64,000 nt of DNA from Microbacterium azadirachtae. GTDB lineage: Bacteria; Actinomycetota; Actinomycetes; Actinomycetales; Microbacteriaceae. The notes under the pieces are model-generated. The model made no database searches. It saw nothing but the letters and a program-made list of their open reading frames with translations, and had not been told where the DNA came from. A program made the position numbers and the translations under genes. Each line of letters starts with the position of its first letter. The first letter of the stretch is position 1. The DNA lies in contig NZ_JYIX01000027.1 of NCBI RefSeq assembly GCF_000956505.1, forward strand, positions 1-64,000. Direction: 5' to 3'. This document shows positions 1 to 8,684 of the stretch, piece after piece.

Positions 1-619
1 GTTCGGGGGTGGGGTGCCGGAGGAGGGGGAGCGCTGCGTCCGTGTCGGTGATCGTGAGCTGCGGCGGGTAGAGGGACATGACCTGGATCGCGGCGGCGTG
101 ATTGGCTGGATCCGAACCTGCGCACGCATCGGCGGCGATCGTCACGCGCGCACCCGCATCGGCGGCGGCCAGCGCGGTCGAGATCACGCAGCAGTCCGTC
201 GAGACGCCAGCCAGCACGACCGGAGCGGACCCCACGATCCGCTCCAGCTCCGGGCCCCACTTGCCGAACGTGGGCAGGTCGAGCGTCGGATGCGGGGAGA
301 GGTCCCGCGCCTCGGGCACGAGGTCGTAGAGCGGGTCGTCGGCCGGCTTGTCCGCGAAGGGCCAGGCCGCGAAGTAGTCGCCCCACGCCGTGCGCCGATC
401 CGCGGTCGGCAGCCAGCGGGTCACGAGCACCCTGCCCGCCGCGGCGTCGGCGAGGCGGCGGATGTTGGCGAACGCATCCGGGAACATCGGGGATCCCCAC
501 GCCGAATCCGGCGCGGCGAAGATGTTCTGCGGATCGATCACGACGAGCCAGGCCGCAGCAGTCGGCGCGAGCGGCGTCGGAGCCTCCGCGGCAGTCGGCG
601 CGAGCGGCGTCCCCGTCAT
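1..619 (-). CDS. Cysteine hydrolase, isochorismatase-like (3' end cut by window edge)
   Basis: 206 codons are visible and no stop is reached, so the C-terminus lies outside the window. The family hydrolyses amide, carbamoyl or vinyl-ether bonds in the cytoplasm through an Asp-Lys-Cys triad. The Asp is in VVIDPQN (D29), a Lys in GKWGPEL, and the nucleophile is the second Cys of GVSTDCCVISTA (about C144). The ATG overlaps the TGA of the upstream NCS1 permease gene (ATGA), so the two are translationally coupled. Because the partner is a nucleobase-type importer, a ureidoacrylate- or carbamoyl-type amidase acting on the imported compound is likely, but the substrate cannot be read from sequence. 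The N-terminus carries a short internal duplication (TPLAPTAA twice), probably a disordered tail. Confidence 0.85.
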   Translation of the reverse strand, partial: MTGTPLAPTAAEAPTPLAPTAAAWLVVIDPQNIFAAPDSAWGSPMFPDAFANIRRLADAAAGRVLVTRWLPTADRRTAWGDYFAAWPFADKPADDPLYDLVPEARDLSPHPTLDLPTFGKWGPELERIVGSAPVVLAGVSTDCCVISTALAAADAGARVTIAADACAGSDPANHAAAIQVMSLYPPQLTITDTDAALPLLRHPTPE

Positions 620-2076
620 GCCTGCTCCTGGCGGCGGATCCTCCCGGCGCGCGCGAACCAGGTCACCACGAAGCCCAGCACGAGTGCGAAGAAGACGCCG
701 AGGTTGGCGTAGGCCCACTCGCCGTCCTTGCCGCCGATCACGCCGAGGAAGTAGCCCTGCCAGTTGTTCCACGGCGCGGCCTCGGCGAAGTTGTTGATCA
801 CGAAGCCCCAGCCGATGACCGAGGCCACGACGAGCGTGCCGATCGCGACCCCGTCCCAGGCTCCGTACCGCCCGCGCGCGTCGAAGAGCGCCTCGTCGTC
901 GTAGTCCTTCTTCCGACGCAGGATGTCGGCGATCAGGATCCCGGCCCAGGCCGCCATCGGAACGCCGAGCGTGATGAGGAACGACTGGAACGGCCCGATG
1001 AAGTTCTGCGCGAAGAACACGACCACGATCGTGCCGATCGTGAGGATCACGCCGTCGACGGCCGCGGCCGCAGGACGGGGGATCCGGATACCCAGGCTCA
1101 GCAGGGTCAGGCCCGAGGAGTAGATGCCGAGCACCGCGCCGGAGACGAGGGTGAGGATCGCGACGATGAGGAACGGGAACAGTGCCCACGTCGGCAGCAG
1201 AGTCGCGAGCGCGCCGATCGGGTCGGCGGCGACCGCGGCGCTGAGCTTGTCGTTCGACCCCGCCAGCAGCAGACCGAAGAACACCAGCACGATGGGAGCG
1301 ACGGATCCGCCGATCGTGTTCCAGGCGACGATCTGGGAGTCGGAGGCGGTGCGCTTCTGGTAGCGCGACCAGTCGGCCGCGATGTTGATCCAGCCGAGGC
1401 CGAAGCCCGTCATCACCATGACCAGCGCCCCGATCGTCTGCGCGAGCGTGCCGTCGGGGTGCGCGAACGCCTTGGTCCAGTCGATGCTGTTCACCGTGAG
1501 GATGAGGAACAGGATGGTGAACGCCCCGGTCAGCCAGGTCAGCACCGATTGCAGCTTCATGATCGTGTGATAGCCGAGCACCGAGGCGCCCACGATGAGC
1601 GCCGCGACCAGCACGGTCGCGATGAGGTGAACCGCGACGTCGCCGTCGGCGCCGACCCAGCCGAGCGCATGCAGCACGGTCGTGGTCGCGAGCACGGCCG
1701 TGATCGTGAGCGAGGTCTCCCACCCGATCGAGGTCAGCCACGAGACGATGCCGGGGATCTTCTGCCCCCGCACGCCGAATGCGGCGCGGGACAGCACCAT
1801 GGTCGGTGCGGATCCGCGCTTGCCGGCGATCGCGATGAGCCCGCACAGTGCGAACGACACCACGATGCCGATGATCGCAACGACCGTCGCCTGCCAGAGC
1901 GAGATCCCGAACCCGAGCAGGAAGGATCCGTAGGACATGCCGAACACCGAGACGTTCGCCGCGAACCACGGCCAGAACAGGTCGCGGGGACGCGCGGTGC
2001 GCTCGGACTCTGGGACGATCTCGATGCCGCGTCGTTCGATGAGGGCGGCGGATCCGGGCTGGGAATCGGCGGACAT
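616..2076 (-). CDS. NCS1-family permease (cytosine/purine/hydantoin type)
   Basis: Predicted inner-membrane cation symporter of 486 aa with about 12 hydrophobic segments. It resembles CodB/Fcy-type nucleobase:cation symporter-1 proteins: a hydrophilic N-terminus with RPRDLFWPWFAANVSVF, then a glycine-rich first helix, and the WINIAADWSRY region near residue 255. That N-terminal signature is typical of NCS1. The start chosen is the ATG preceded by AGGATG; an upstream open extension has no membrane or family signature and was left out. The stop overlaps the start of the downstream cysteine hydrolase. Transported substrate (cytosine, uracil, allantoin or related) is unresolved. It is divergent from the PLP decarboxylase across a 219-bp gap. 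Confidence 0.88.
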   Translation of the reverse strand: MSADSQPGSAALIERRGIEIVPESERTARPRDLFWPWFAANVSVFGMSYGSFLLGFGISLWQATVVAIIGIVVSFALCGLIAIAGKRGSAPTMVLSRAAFGVRGQKIPGIVSWLTSIGWETSLTITAVLATTTVLHALGWVGADGDVAVHLIATVLVAALIVGASVLGYHTIMKLQSVLTWLTGAFTILFLILTVNSIDWTKAFAHPDGTLAQTIGALVMVMTGFGLGWINIAADWSRYQKRTASDSQIVAWNTIGGSVAPIVLVFFGLLLAGSNDKLSAAVAADPIGALATLLPTWALFPFLIVAILTLVSGAVLGIYSSGLTLLSLGIRIPRPAAAAVDGVILTIGTIVVVFFAQNFIGPFQSFLITLGVPMAAWAGILIADILRRKKDYDDEALFDARGRYGAWDGVAIGTLVVASVIGWGFVINNFAEAAPWNNWQGYFLGVIGGKDGEWAYANLGVFFALVLGFVVTWFARAGRIRRQEQA

Positions 2077-2211
2077 GGCTTCATCCTGGCAGGGGTCGCG
2101 ATCGTGTGGGCGGTCCGGCCGGAATTCGATGCGCGCCGACCGGGTGGCGCGGGTCCCGGTCGGCAGGCGGGCGGGCGCATCGGGCCCTGTGGCCGACCCG
2201 CGGCGACGCGG

Positions 2212-2217
2212 TACGAT
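2212..2217 (+). promoter_or_regulatory. Candidate -10 element for the PLP decarboxylase
   Basis: TACGAT lies about 80 bases before the start codon at 2296 in the divergent gap 2077-2295. It fits the actinobacterial TAnnnT pattern. No convincing -35 was seen. The rest of the gap is GC-rich with no gene. Confidence 0.35.
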
Positions 2218-2295
2218 ATCGCCGACCCGTTGATCCGGCGCGGCAGTCGGCTCGTCGCCGGGCGCCCGTCGGCTTCCGGGTCGGAAGGATCCTCC

Positions 2296-3669
2296 ATGGA
2301 CGCCGCGCGCATGCATGCCGCCTCGCCCGAATCCGCTGCGATCGTCGATGCCGTGCTCGACTACTCCCGTCGCCGGATGCTCGCCACGGATGTGCCGCTG
2401 GACAAGCCCCAGCCCGAAGCCGAGCTGCGCCGCCTGGTCGGCACGACCATCACGGACCAGGGGCTCGGCGCCCAGCGCGCGCTGAGCGTGTTCGAGCACA
2501 TCCTCGCTCCGGCGAGCCTCACCACGAGCCACCCGGCGTACCTGTCGTTCATCCCGACCGCGCCGACCGTCGCTTCGATTGCGTTCGACCTCGTGGTCTC
2601 CGCCTCAGGGCTCTACGGCGGCAGCTGGCTCGAGGGCGCCGGCGCCGTGCACGCCGAGAACGAGGTGCTCGCGTTCCTCGCGGCCGAGTTCGGTCTGCCC
2701 GCGACCGCCGGCGGCGTGTTTGTGCAGGGCGGCACGATCGGCAACCTGTCGGCGCTCGCCGCGGCACGAGACCGCGCCGCGCGCCGCTTGACCGAGGCCG
2801 GCCGTCCGCTGCCCGCGCGGTGGAAGCTCGTGTGCAGCATCGAGGCGCACTCCTCGAACAAGTCCGCCGCGAAGATCATGGACGTCGACGTCGTCGCCGT
2901 GCCAGCAGGGCCCGACGGAAAGCTGCGCGCCGACGCCGTGCGCGAGGCGCTCGAGGAGCACGGCGAGGCCGCGTTCGCGGTCGTCGCGACGGCCGGATCC
3001 ACGAACTTCGGCATCGTCGACGACATCGCCGGGATCGCGGCGCTCAAGGACGAGTTCGACTTCTGGCTGCACATCGACGGCGCCTACGGGCTCACCGCGA
3101 TGCTCGCGCCCGAGGCTCGGGCGTGGTTCGCGGGCGTGGAGCGCTCCGACTCGCTCATCGTGGATCCGCACAAGTGGCTGTATGCGCCGTTCGACTGCTG
3201 CGCGCTGCTGTACCGCGACCCGGAGGACGGCCGTCGCGCGCACACCCAGCACGCGGAGTACCTGGACACCCTCACGGACACCGACGAGTTCAGCCCGTCG
3301 GACTACTCGATCCAGCTGACCCGTCGCCCGCGCGGCCTGCCGCTGTGGTTCTCCCTTGCGACCTACGGCGTGGACGCCTACCGCACCGCGGTCTCGGCGA
3401 CGCTCTCGCTCACGCGCCGGATCGCCGACGAGATCGCGTCCCGCCCCGAGCTGCGACTGGTGCGCGACCCGCAACTGTCGGTCGTGGTGTTCGAGCGCGA
3501 GGGCTGGGAGCGCGCCGACTACGACCGCTGGTCCGACGAGCTGCTGCAGACGCAGCGTGCGCTCGTCGTGCCGAGCTCGCACGCGGGCCGCACGAACACG
3601 CGGTTCGCGATCCTCAACCCGCTGACGACGTTCGAGAACCTCGTCGGGATCCTGGACACGATGCGCTGA
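2296..3669 (+). CDS. Pyridoxal-phosphate-dependent decarboxylase (group II family)
   Basis: 457 aa, cytoplasmic, fold-type I PLP enzyme of the aromatic-L-amino-acid/glutamate decarboxylase superfamily. Visible features are VQGGTIGNLSAL (cofactor phosphate loop), the conserved AHSSNKSAAKI, HIDGAYG (Asp contacting the pyridine nitrogen), and the Schiff-base lysine in VDPHKWLYAPFDC. The ATG at 2296 follows GGAAGGATCC and is where homology-like sequence begins; the frame is open far upstream but that part is low-complexity shadow. The length is near the usual 450-480 aa. The amino-acid substrate cannot be assigned. It is followed directly by palindromic repeats that separate it from the convergent aminopeptidase gene. 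Confidence 0.87.
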   Translation: MDAARMHAASPESAAIVDAVLDYSRRRMLATDVPLDKPQPEAELRRLVGTTITDQGLGAQRALSVFEHILAPASLTTSHPAYLSFIPTAPTVASIAFDLVVSASGLYGGSWLEGAGAVHAENEVLAFLAAEFGLPATAGGVFVQGGTIGNLSALAAARDRAARRLTEAGRPLPARWKLVCSIEAHSSNKSAAKIMDVDVVAVPAGPDGKLRADAVREALEEHGEAAFAVVATAGSTNFGIVDDIAGIAALKDEFDFWLHIDGAYGLTAMLAPEARAWFAGVERSDSLIVDPHKWLYAPFDCCALLYRDPEDGRRAHTQHAEYLDTLTDTDEFSPSDYSIQLTRRPRGLPLWFSLATYGVDAYRTAVSATLSLTRRIADEIASRPELRLVRDPQLSVVVFEREGWERADYDRWSDELLQTQRALVVPSSHAGRTNTRFAILNPLTTFENLVGILDTMR

Positions 3670-3755
3670 CCCTTCGTCTCGCTGCGCTCGCTCAGGGACC
3701 GGGGTGAGGGTGGTCCCTGAGCACCCTTCGTCTCGCTGCGCTCGCTCAGGGACCG
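3670..3755. repeat. Two copies of intergenic palindromic repeat (R1 family)
   Basis: Two direct copies of CCTTCGTCTCGCTGCGCTCG followed by CTCAGGGACC sit between two convergent genes. Each copy is rich in inverted TCGCTGCG/CGCAGCGA symmetry. The same sequence recurs in either orientation at 47366-47439 and 60607-60767, so this is a dispersed REP-like element. Here it probably also serves as a bidirectional terminator. Confidence 0.8.
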
Positions 3756-3778
3756 GGGACCGGGGTGCGCGGTACGCC

Positions 3779-5065
3779 TCAGCCCGCGAAGAACGCCTTC
3801 GCGACGGCGGCGAGATCGTGCAGGTCGCTCACGCCGGCGAGCTCGCGAGCGGAGTGCATCGAGAGGATCGGGATCCCGACGTCGACCGTGCGGATCCCGA
3901 GGCGGGTCGCCGTGATCGGGCCGATCGTGGATCCGCAGGGCACGTCGTTGTTCGAGACGAACTCCTGGGTCACGACGCCGGCGGCGTCGCACCAGCGGTG
4001 CCAGGCGGCGGCGCCCACGGCGTCCGTGGCGTAGCGCTGGTTCGCGTTGATCTTCAGGATCGGGCCGGATCCGAGGACCGGCTGCACGACCGGGTCGTGC
4101 TTGCCGGCGTAGTTGGGGTGCACCGAGTGGCCGACGTCGCTGGACAGGCACCACGACGACGCGTACGCGCGGTGCACGTCGACGGCGTCGGCACCGAGGC
4201 CCGCATAGATGCGCTCCAGCACGTCCTCGAGGATCGGGCCGGCGGCGCCCGAGCGGGAGCCGGATCCGAGCTCCTCGTGGTCGAACGCGGCGAGCACGGC
4301 GATCGCGTGCGGGTCGCCGTGGGCCGCGATCTCGCCGAGTGCGACCACGCCGGCGTGCACCGAGGCGAGGTCGTCCAGGCGTCCGCTCGCGAAGAACGCG
4401 TCGTCCTTGCCGAACACCGCGCCTCGGGCGCTGTCGGCGACCACGGCGTCGAAGCCGCGGATCTCGAGCGGATCGACCCCGGCCGCGCCGGCCAGCTCTG
4501 CGAGCAGATCGGCCTCCTCGGGATCGCCCAGGCCCCACACCGGCTGGGTCTCGTTCTGCTTGTCGAGCGCGAGACCGTTGTTCACGCCCCGGTCCAGGTG
4601 GATCGCGAGCTGCGGCAGCCGCAGCAGCGGCCCGGTCGAGGCGAGCACGACCCGGCCATCGGCGAGGGCGAGCCGTCCGGCCAGGCGCAGCTCGCGGTCG
4701 AGCCACGAGTTCAGCAGCGGGCCGCCGTACACCTCCACGGCCGCCTGGAGCCAGCCCTTGGCGCCCGTGGTCGGGCGCGGCTTGAGCTTGAAACCGGGGG
4801 AGTCGGTGTGCGCGCCGAACACGTGCGAGGGCGTAGTCGCCGTCGCCCCCGCCGGCACGACCCAGGCGATGGCGGCGCCGTCGCGCACGATCACGAAGCG
4901 GCCGCCGGCCTGCGCCGGCCAGGCCTCGGTCTCGTCGAGGCGGGTGAAGCCCTGCTCCTCGAGGCGCCGGGCGACCTCCTCCGCCGCGTGATAGCTGGAC
5001 GGGGAGGCGGCGACATAGTCCGCCAGATCCTCGACGTGCGTACGGGCGGAAGCGGCGTGGGACAT
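3779..5065 (-). CDS. M18-family aminopeptidase (aspartyl aminopeptidase type)
   Basis: 428 aa, the normal length of bacterial M18 metallo-aminopeptidases, which remove N-terminal residues from peptides in the cytoplasm using two zinc or cobalt ions. Motifs in order: GAHTDSPGFKLKP (metal ligand His and Asp), FASGRLDDLASVH (bridging Asp), FDHEELGSGS (catalytic Glu pair), DVGHSVHPNY, and MHSARELAGVSD near the C-terminus (last His ligand). The ATG follows GGAAGGATCC. It is convergent with the PLP decarboxylase and divergent from the helR-like gene. No signal peptide is seen. Confidence 0.93.
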   Translation of the reverse strand: MSHAASARTHVEDLADYVAASPSSYHAAEEVARRLEEQGFTRLDETEAWPAQAGGRFVIVRDGAAIAWVVPAGATATTPSHVFGAHTDSPGFKLKPRPTTGAKGWLQAAVEVYGGPLLNSWLDRELRLAGRLALADGRVVLASTGPLLRLPQLAIHLDRGVNNGLALDKQNETQPVWGLGDPEEADLLAELAGAAGVDPLEIRGFDAVVADSARGAVFGKDDAFFASGRLDDLASVHAGVVALGEIAAHGDPHAIAVLAAFDHEELGSGSRSGAAGPILEDVLERIYAGLGADAVDVHRAYASSWCLSSDVGHSVHPNYAGKHDPVVQPVLGSGPILKINANQRYATDAVGAAAWHRWCDAAGVVTQEFVSNNDVPCGSTIGPITATRLGIRTVDVGIPILSMHSARELAGVSDLHDLAAVAKAFFAG

Positions 5066-5228
5066 GAGGATCCTTCCGGGGCGGGTGCGCGACCGCCGAG
5101 GCGGCGCAGAGCACCTTCGATGCTAGCCGTGCGGCGTGTCCGCGAGATGGATGCGCCCAGCGCTCAGGTCGCGATTTCTGCTCCTCCGGCCGCCGTTCTC
5201 GCGCCGAAAGTGCGACCTGAACGTCGGG

Positions 5229-5278
5229 GAATGGAAAAGGGAGCGGATCCGTGCGGACCACTCCCTGCACTTCCATTC
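5229..5278 (+). other. Nested hairpin upstream of the RAE
   Basis: GAATGGAA (5229-5236) pairs perfectly with TTCCATTC (5271-5278), and inside it GGGAG (5239-5243) pairs with CTCCC (5261-5265). A second inverted repeat just upstream is TCAGGTCGC (5164-5172) with GCGACCTGA (5212-5220). Both lie in the 292-bp divergent gap between the aminopeptidase and the helR-like gene. They could insulate the two promoters or act as a small structured leader. No gene was found in this gap. Confidence 0.6.
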
Positions 5279-5291
5279 TAACGGCGGGGGT

Positions 5292-5310
5292 GGGGCTTGC
5301 GGCAAGGCCC
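5292..5310 (+). promoter_or_regulatory. Rifamycin-associated element (RAE) upstream of helR
   Basis: GGGGCTTGCGGCAAGGCCC is an imperfect 19-bp inverted repeat identical to the RAE consensus as I recall it from actinobacterial rifamycin-resistance genes. A possible -35, TTGCGG (5297-5302), lies inside it, and a possible -10, CAGACT (5322-5327), follows after a long 19-bp spacer. The RAE is followed at once by a CCCCC-TGC-GGGGG hairpin. Position 48 bp before the start codon fits a promoter element. Confidence 0.85.
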
Positions 5311-5357
5311 CCCTGCGGGGGCAGACTGTGTGGTTTCGCCCAGGAATCGGAGGATCC

Positions 5358-7580
5358 GTGCGCCCTGAATCCACCCCCGTCACCGCCCTCGTCGCCGACC
5401 CGCAGGCCCCTTCGTGGTCGCCGTCGGTCTTCGCTCTGCCGCCCGCTGTCTCCCGCAAGGCGGATCCGGCCCTCATCGCCGCCGACGATGCCCACCTCGC
5501 CGCGATCCGCGACCGCCTCGCCGAGGAGATCGCGGCTCTCCAGGAGCGCCTCGTCCGACTCCGCGCCGCCCCGGCGCGTGCCGGGCAGGAGGCGCTCGAG
5601 CGCGACCTCGAGATCCATCGCTCGAGCTCGCGCCTGCAGCTGCTGGGCCGGTTCGGCGTCGACCTGTGCCTCGGGCGCATGGTCGTCGCCGGCGCGGCCG
5701 GGTCCGAATCCGTCTACATCGGGCGCATCGGGCTGTCCGACGCCGACGGTCGACGGCTGCTCGTGGACTGGCGCGCGCCGGCGGCCGAGCCGTTCTTCGC
5801 CGCGACGCACGCGGATCCGGAGGGCCTGATCAGCCGCCGTCGGTACCGCTGGGCCTCGCGTCGCATCACCGACTACTGGGACGAGGTGTTCGACCCCGAG
5901 GGACTCGAGGGCGCGGCCGCGCTCGACGACCAGTCCGCCTTCATCGCCAGTCTCGGCGCCTCGCGCTCGCCGCGGATGCGCGACGTCCTCAGCACGATCC
6001 AGGCGGACCAGGACGCGATCATCCGGGCCTCGTCCCGCGCCCCTCTGGTCGTGGACGGCGGACCCGGCACGGGCAAGACGGTCGTCGCACTGCACCGGGC
6101 CGCCTACCTGATGCACGCCGAGCAGCGGCTCGGCCACGGCGGGATCCTGTTCATCGGGCCGCACCAGCCGTACCTGGCCTACATCGAGGACGTGCTGCCG
6201 GGGCTCGGCGAGGACAGCGTCCGCGTGTGCACGCTGTCGGACCTGGTCCGGGAGGGGAGGGCCGGCGACCGCATGCCGGATGAGCGGGATCCGCTCGCGA
6301 GGATCCTGAAGTCGAACGCCCGCCTGCTCGACGCCGTGGCCTCCGCGGTCCGTTATCACGAGCACGCGCCGAGCGCCCGCCTCTTCGTGGAGACGCCGTG
6401 GCGCGACGTGATCGTGGAGCCGGCGGTATGGACAGAGGCGTTCGACGCGCCGGAGCCCGGCACGTCGCACAATGACGCGAGGGACGTCGTCTGGGAGGCG
6501 TTGATCGGCGCTCTCGTGGAGGACAACGCCGACGAGGACGTGCCGCCGCGGCAGCTCGATCGCGCCCTGCGGCAGAGCGACGCGCTGCAGCGCGCATTCG
6601 TGGCGGCCTGGCCGGTGCTGGATCCGGCCGGGGTCGTCGCCGATCTCTGGGCGACGCCGGCGTACCTGCGGATCTGTGCGCCCTGGCTCGCGGACGACGA
6701 GCGCGCGGTGCTGCGAAGGGAGGACGCGAGGGCGTGGACGCGCCAGGATCTGCCGCTGCTCGACGCGGCCCGTGCGCTCACCGGGGATCCGGAGGGGGCG
6801 CGGCAGCGACGGCGGCAGGAGGCCGTGTCCGCCGAGGAGCGGGAGCAGCGCGAGCGGGTGCTGGACGAGCTGCTCGCGGCCGATGACGACAAGGAGAGCG
6901 CGATCACCGGGTTCTTCTTCGGCGACGAGAGCGCGGGGGTGCGCGCGATGCTGCAGGACGAGGCTGCTCTGCCGCGTCTCGACTCCGATGCGCTCGCCGG
7001 GCCGTTCGCGCACGTGATCGTCGACGAGGCCCAGGAGCTCAGCGATGCGGAGTGGGCGATGCTGCTGAGGCGCGTGCCGTCGCAGAGCCTCACGATCGTC
7101 GGCGACCGGGCGCAGGCCAGGCACGGGTTCCGCGAGTCGTGGACCGAGCGGCTGGAGCGGGTGGGGCTGCGGCGCATCGCGCAGGCGTCGCTGCGCATCA
7201 ACTACCGCACGCCAGAGGAGGTCATGGCGGAGGCAGAGCCCGCGATCCGCGCCGCCCTGCCCGACGCGAACGTCCCGGTCTCGGTGCGCGCGAGCGGGAT
7301 CCCGGTGCGCCACGCGACGCCCGCGGACCGTGACGGGATCCTCGCCGCCTGGCTCGCGGCGCACGACGACGGCATCGCCTGCGTGATCGGCGACGACCGG
7401 CCGTTCCCGGATGCGCGGGTGCGGTTCCGCACGCCCATGACTGCGAAGGGGCTCGAGTTCGACCTCGTCGTGCTCGTGGATCCGGAGTCCTTCGGCGAGG
7501 GCATCGAGGGCGCGGTGGACCGATACGTCGCGATGACCCGCGCGACCCAGGAGCTCGTCGTGCTCGACCGGGGTCGTTGA
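5358..7580 (+). CDS. helR: HelR-like RNA polymerase recycling motor ATPase (UvrD/HelD-related helicase)
   Basis: 740 aa. HelD/HelR proteins are SF1-helicase-like ATPases that enter the RNA polymerase channels, release stalled enzyme and, for HelR, displace rifamycins. The N-terminal 25-75 region is a coiled-coil-rich arm. Walker A GGPGTGKT is near residue 235, Walker B VIVDEAQEL near 552, GDRAQARHGF follows, and the C-terminal helicase motif TAKGLEFDLVVL is near 694, with YVAMTRATQ at the end. The start chosen is the GTG preceded by GGAGGATCC; the open frame upstream crosses the RAE and hairpins and is not coding. The RAE directly upstream supports HelR over a generic HelD or UvrD and predicts induction by rifamycins. 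Confidence 0.88.
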   Translation: MRPESTPVTALVADPQAPSWSPSVFALPPAVSRKADPALIAADDAHLAAIRDRLAEEIAALQERLVRLRAAPARAGQEALERDLEIHRSSSRLQLLGRFGVDLCLGRMVVAGAAGSESVYIGRIGLSDADGRRLLVDWRAPAAEPFFAATHADPEGLISRRRYRWASRRITDYWDEVFDPEGLEGAAALDDQSAFIASLGASRSPRMRDVLSTIQADQDAIIRASSRAPLVVDGGPGTGKTVVALHRAAYLMHAEQRLGHGGILFIGPHQPYLAYIEDVLPGLGEDSVRVCTLSDLVREGRAGDRMPDERDPLARILKSNARLLDAVASAVRYHEHAPSARLFVETPWRDVIVEPAVWTEAFDAPEPGTSHNDARDVVWEALIGALVEDNADEDVPPRQLDRALRQSDALQRAFVAAWPVLDPAGVVADLWATPAYLRICAPWLADDERAVLRREDARAWTRQDLPLLDAARALTGDPEGARQRRRQEAVSAEEREQRERVLDELLAADDDKESAITGFFFGDESAGVRAMLQDEAALPRLDSDALAGPFAHVIVDEAQELSDAEWAMLLRRVPSQSLTIVGDRAQARHGFRESWTERLERVGLRRIAQASLRINYRTPEEVMAEAEPAIRAALPDANVPVSVRASGIPVRHATPADRDGILAAWLAAHDDGIACVIGDDRPFPDARVRFRTPMTAKGLEFDLVVLVDPESFGEGIEGAVDRYVAMTRATQELVVLDRGR

Positions 7581-7600
7581 GCGAGTGACCCCCCGGGGGA

Positions 7601-8605
7601 TCAGAGCGCGGCGCCGACGAGCGCCTCACCGAGCGGGCTGCGCAGATGCATCATCCGCGCCCCGTCGCGCGTGCTCACGACCAGGCCGGCGTCGCGCAGC
7701 ACCCTGAGGTGATGTGAGGCGGTGGATGCGGCGATCCCCGCCTCCTCCGCCACGCGGGTCGTTGTGCGCGGCACATGCGCGGCGAGCAGGATGCCGGCGC
7801 GGACGGGGCCGACCAGCGCCTCGAGCGCGTGCACGAGGTCGTCCGCGTCCCTGGCCCAGCCGGCGGTCACCCCGCGGGCGGGGTAGTACAGCGTCGGCTG
7901 GGCGGGCGGCTCCGTGATCACCATGCAGCCCCAGGACGACATCACGGAGGGAACGAGCACCAGTCCGCTGCCTCGGCAGTCGACGTCCTCGCTGTGCCGG
8001 CGCAGTCGCACCCGCACGGATCCGTCGCCCCAGCTCACCCAGGGGTGGATGCCGGAGGCCATCGCTGCGAGCCCCTCAGTCGCGACGCTGCGGGAGCGCA
8101 CCGCGACGTCCGCGCGCAGTATCCGCTCGAGCTGCGGCCAGACCGGCGCCATCGCGCTCTCCCAGACCTCAGCCCAGGCATCGGCGATGACGGTGCGCGC
8201 CCGCGCAGGGTCGTCCTGCATGCCGCGCAGCGCCTCCTGGCGCCGGCCGGAGGAGCGCACGACCATCTTCGCGAGGTCGACGCGCATTCCCGCGAGGGGA
8301 GCGGAGCGGATCGCCGCGAGCTCGTCATCGGGGGTGAGGTCCCAACGGGCGGTCGTGGTGAGGAAGTCCGGCATGTAGCCGTCGGCCCCGATCACCTGCG
8401 CGAGCACGCCGAAGGCTTCACGCGGGACCCGCCCGCGGAACTCCTTCAGCCACCCCCAGGCGAGCGGGTACTGCTCCGGTCGCAGCAGCACGCGGATCGC
8501 ATGGGCGAGCTCGTGCCCGGGCGAGACGCCGAATCGCACGGCCTGGATGTCACCGGGACTGAGCCGGAAGTCGACACGGTGGTGCTCCCACTCCACGCCC
8601 TCCAT
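7601..8605 (-). CDS. ArsR-type winged-helix transcriptional regulator with DUF5937-like N-terminus
   Basis: 334 aa from the ATG at 8605; a GTG at 8617 would add four residues and run into the operator. The C-terminal 80 residues hold a winged helix: VAEEAGIAASTASHHLRVLRDAGLV is the recognition region, followed by a basic wing STRDGARMMHLRSP. The N-terminal 230 residues, probably a sensor domain, resemble the DUF5937 group. The ATG abuts a perfect 20-bp palindrome and has no Shine-Dalgarno, so the mRNA may be leaderless and autoregulated. It is divergent from the cupin-DUF4287-reductase operon, its likely target. Confidence 0.83.
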   Translation of the reverse strand: MEGVEWEHHRVDFRLSPGDIQAVRFGVSPGHELAHAIRVLLRPEQYPLAWGWLKEFRGRVPREAFGVLAQVIGADGYMPDFLTTTARWDLTPDDELAAIRSAPLAGMRVDLAKMVVRSSGRRQEALRGMQDDPARARTVIADAWAEVWESAMAPVWPQLERILRADVAVRSRSVATEGLAAMASGIHPWVSWGDGSVRVRLRRHSEDVDCRGSGLVLVPSVMSSWGCMVITEPPAQPTLYYPARGVTAGWARDADDLVHALEALVGPVRAGILLAAHVPRTTTRVAEEAGIAASTASHHLRVLRDAGLVVSTRDGARMMHLRSPLGEALVGAAL

Positions 8606-8625
8606 GTTTCGATCCACATCGAAAC
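8606..8625. promoter_or_regulatory. Perfect palindromic operator for the ArsR-type regulator
   Basis: GTTTCGAT-CCAC-ATCGAAAC has 8-bp arms and a 4-bp spacer. It sits in the 79-bp divergent gap, touching the regulator ATG and 60 bp before the cupin gene. One site could control both directions. Confidence 0.75.
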
Positions 8626-8684
8626 TCTACGTCGCGAAGCGCGCCCCCGCGAGAGTGGGAGCACCCCGCAGAGAGGACCAGATC

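Noticed and set aside
1459-2295. N-terminal extension of the PLP decarboxylase
   Set aside because: The frame is open upstream but lies antisense to the NCS1 permease and lacks a ribosome site; the ATG at 2296 has AAGGATCC and starts the family-like sequence.
3519-7364. Very long minus-strand open frame (1281 codons) across the aminopeptidase and helR genes
   Set aside because: It is an antisense shadow of GC-rich coding DNA: Arg/Ala/Pro/Gly-rich with no motif, and it overlaps two genes with full family signatures.
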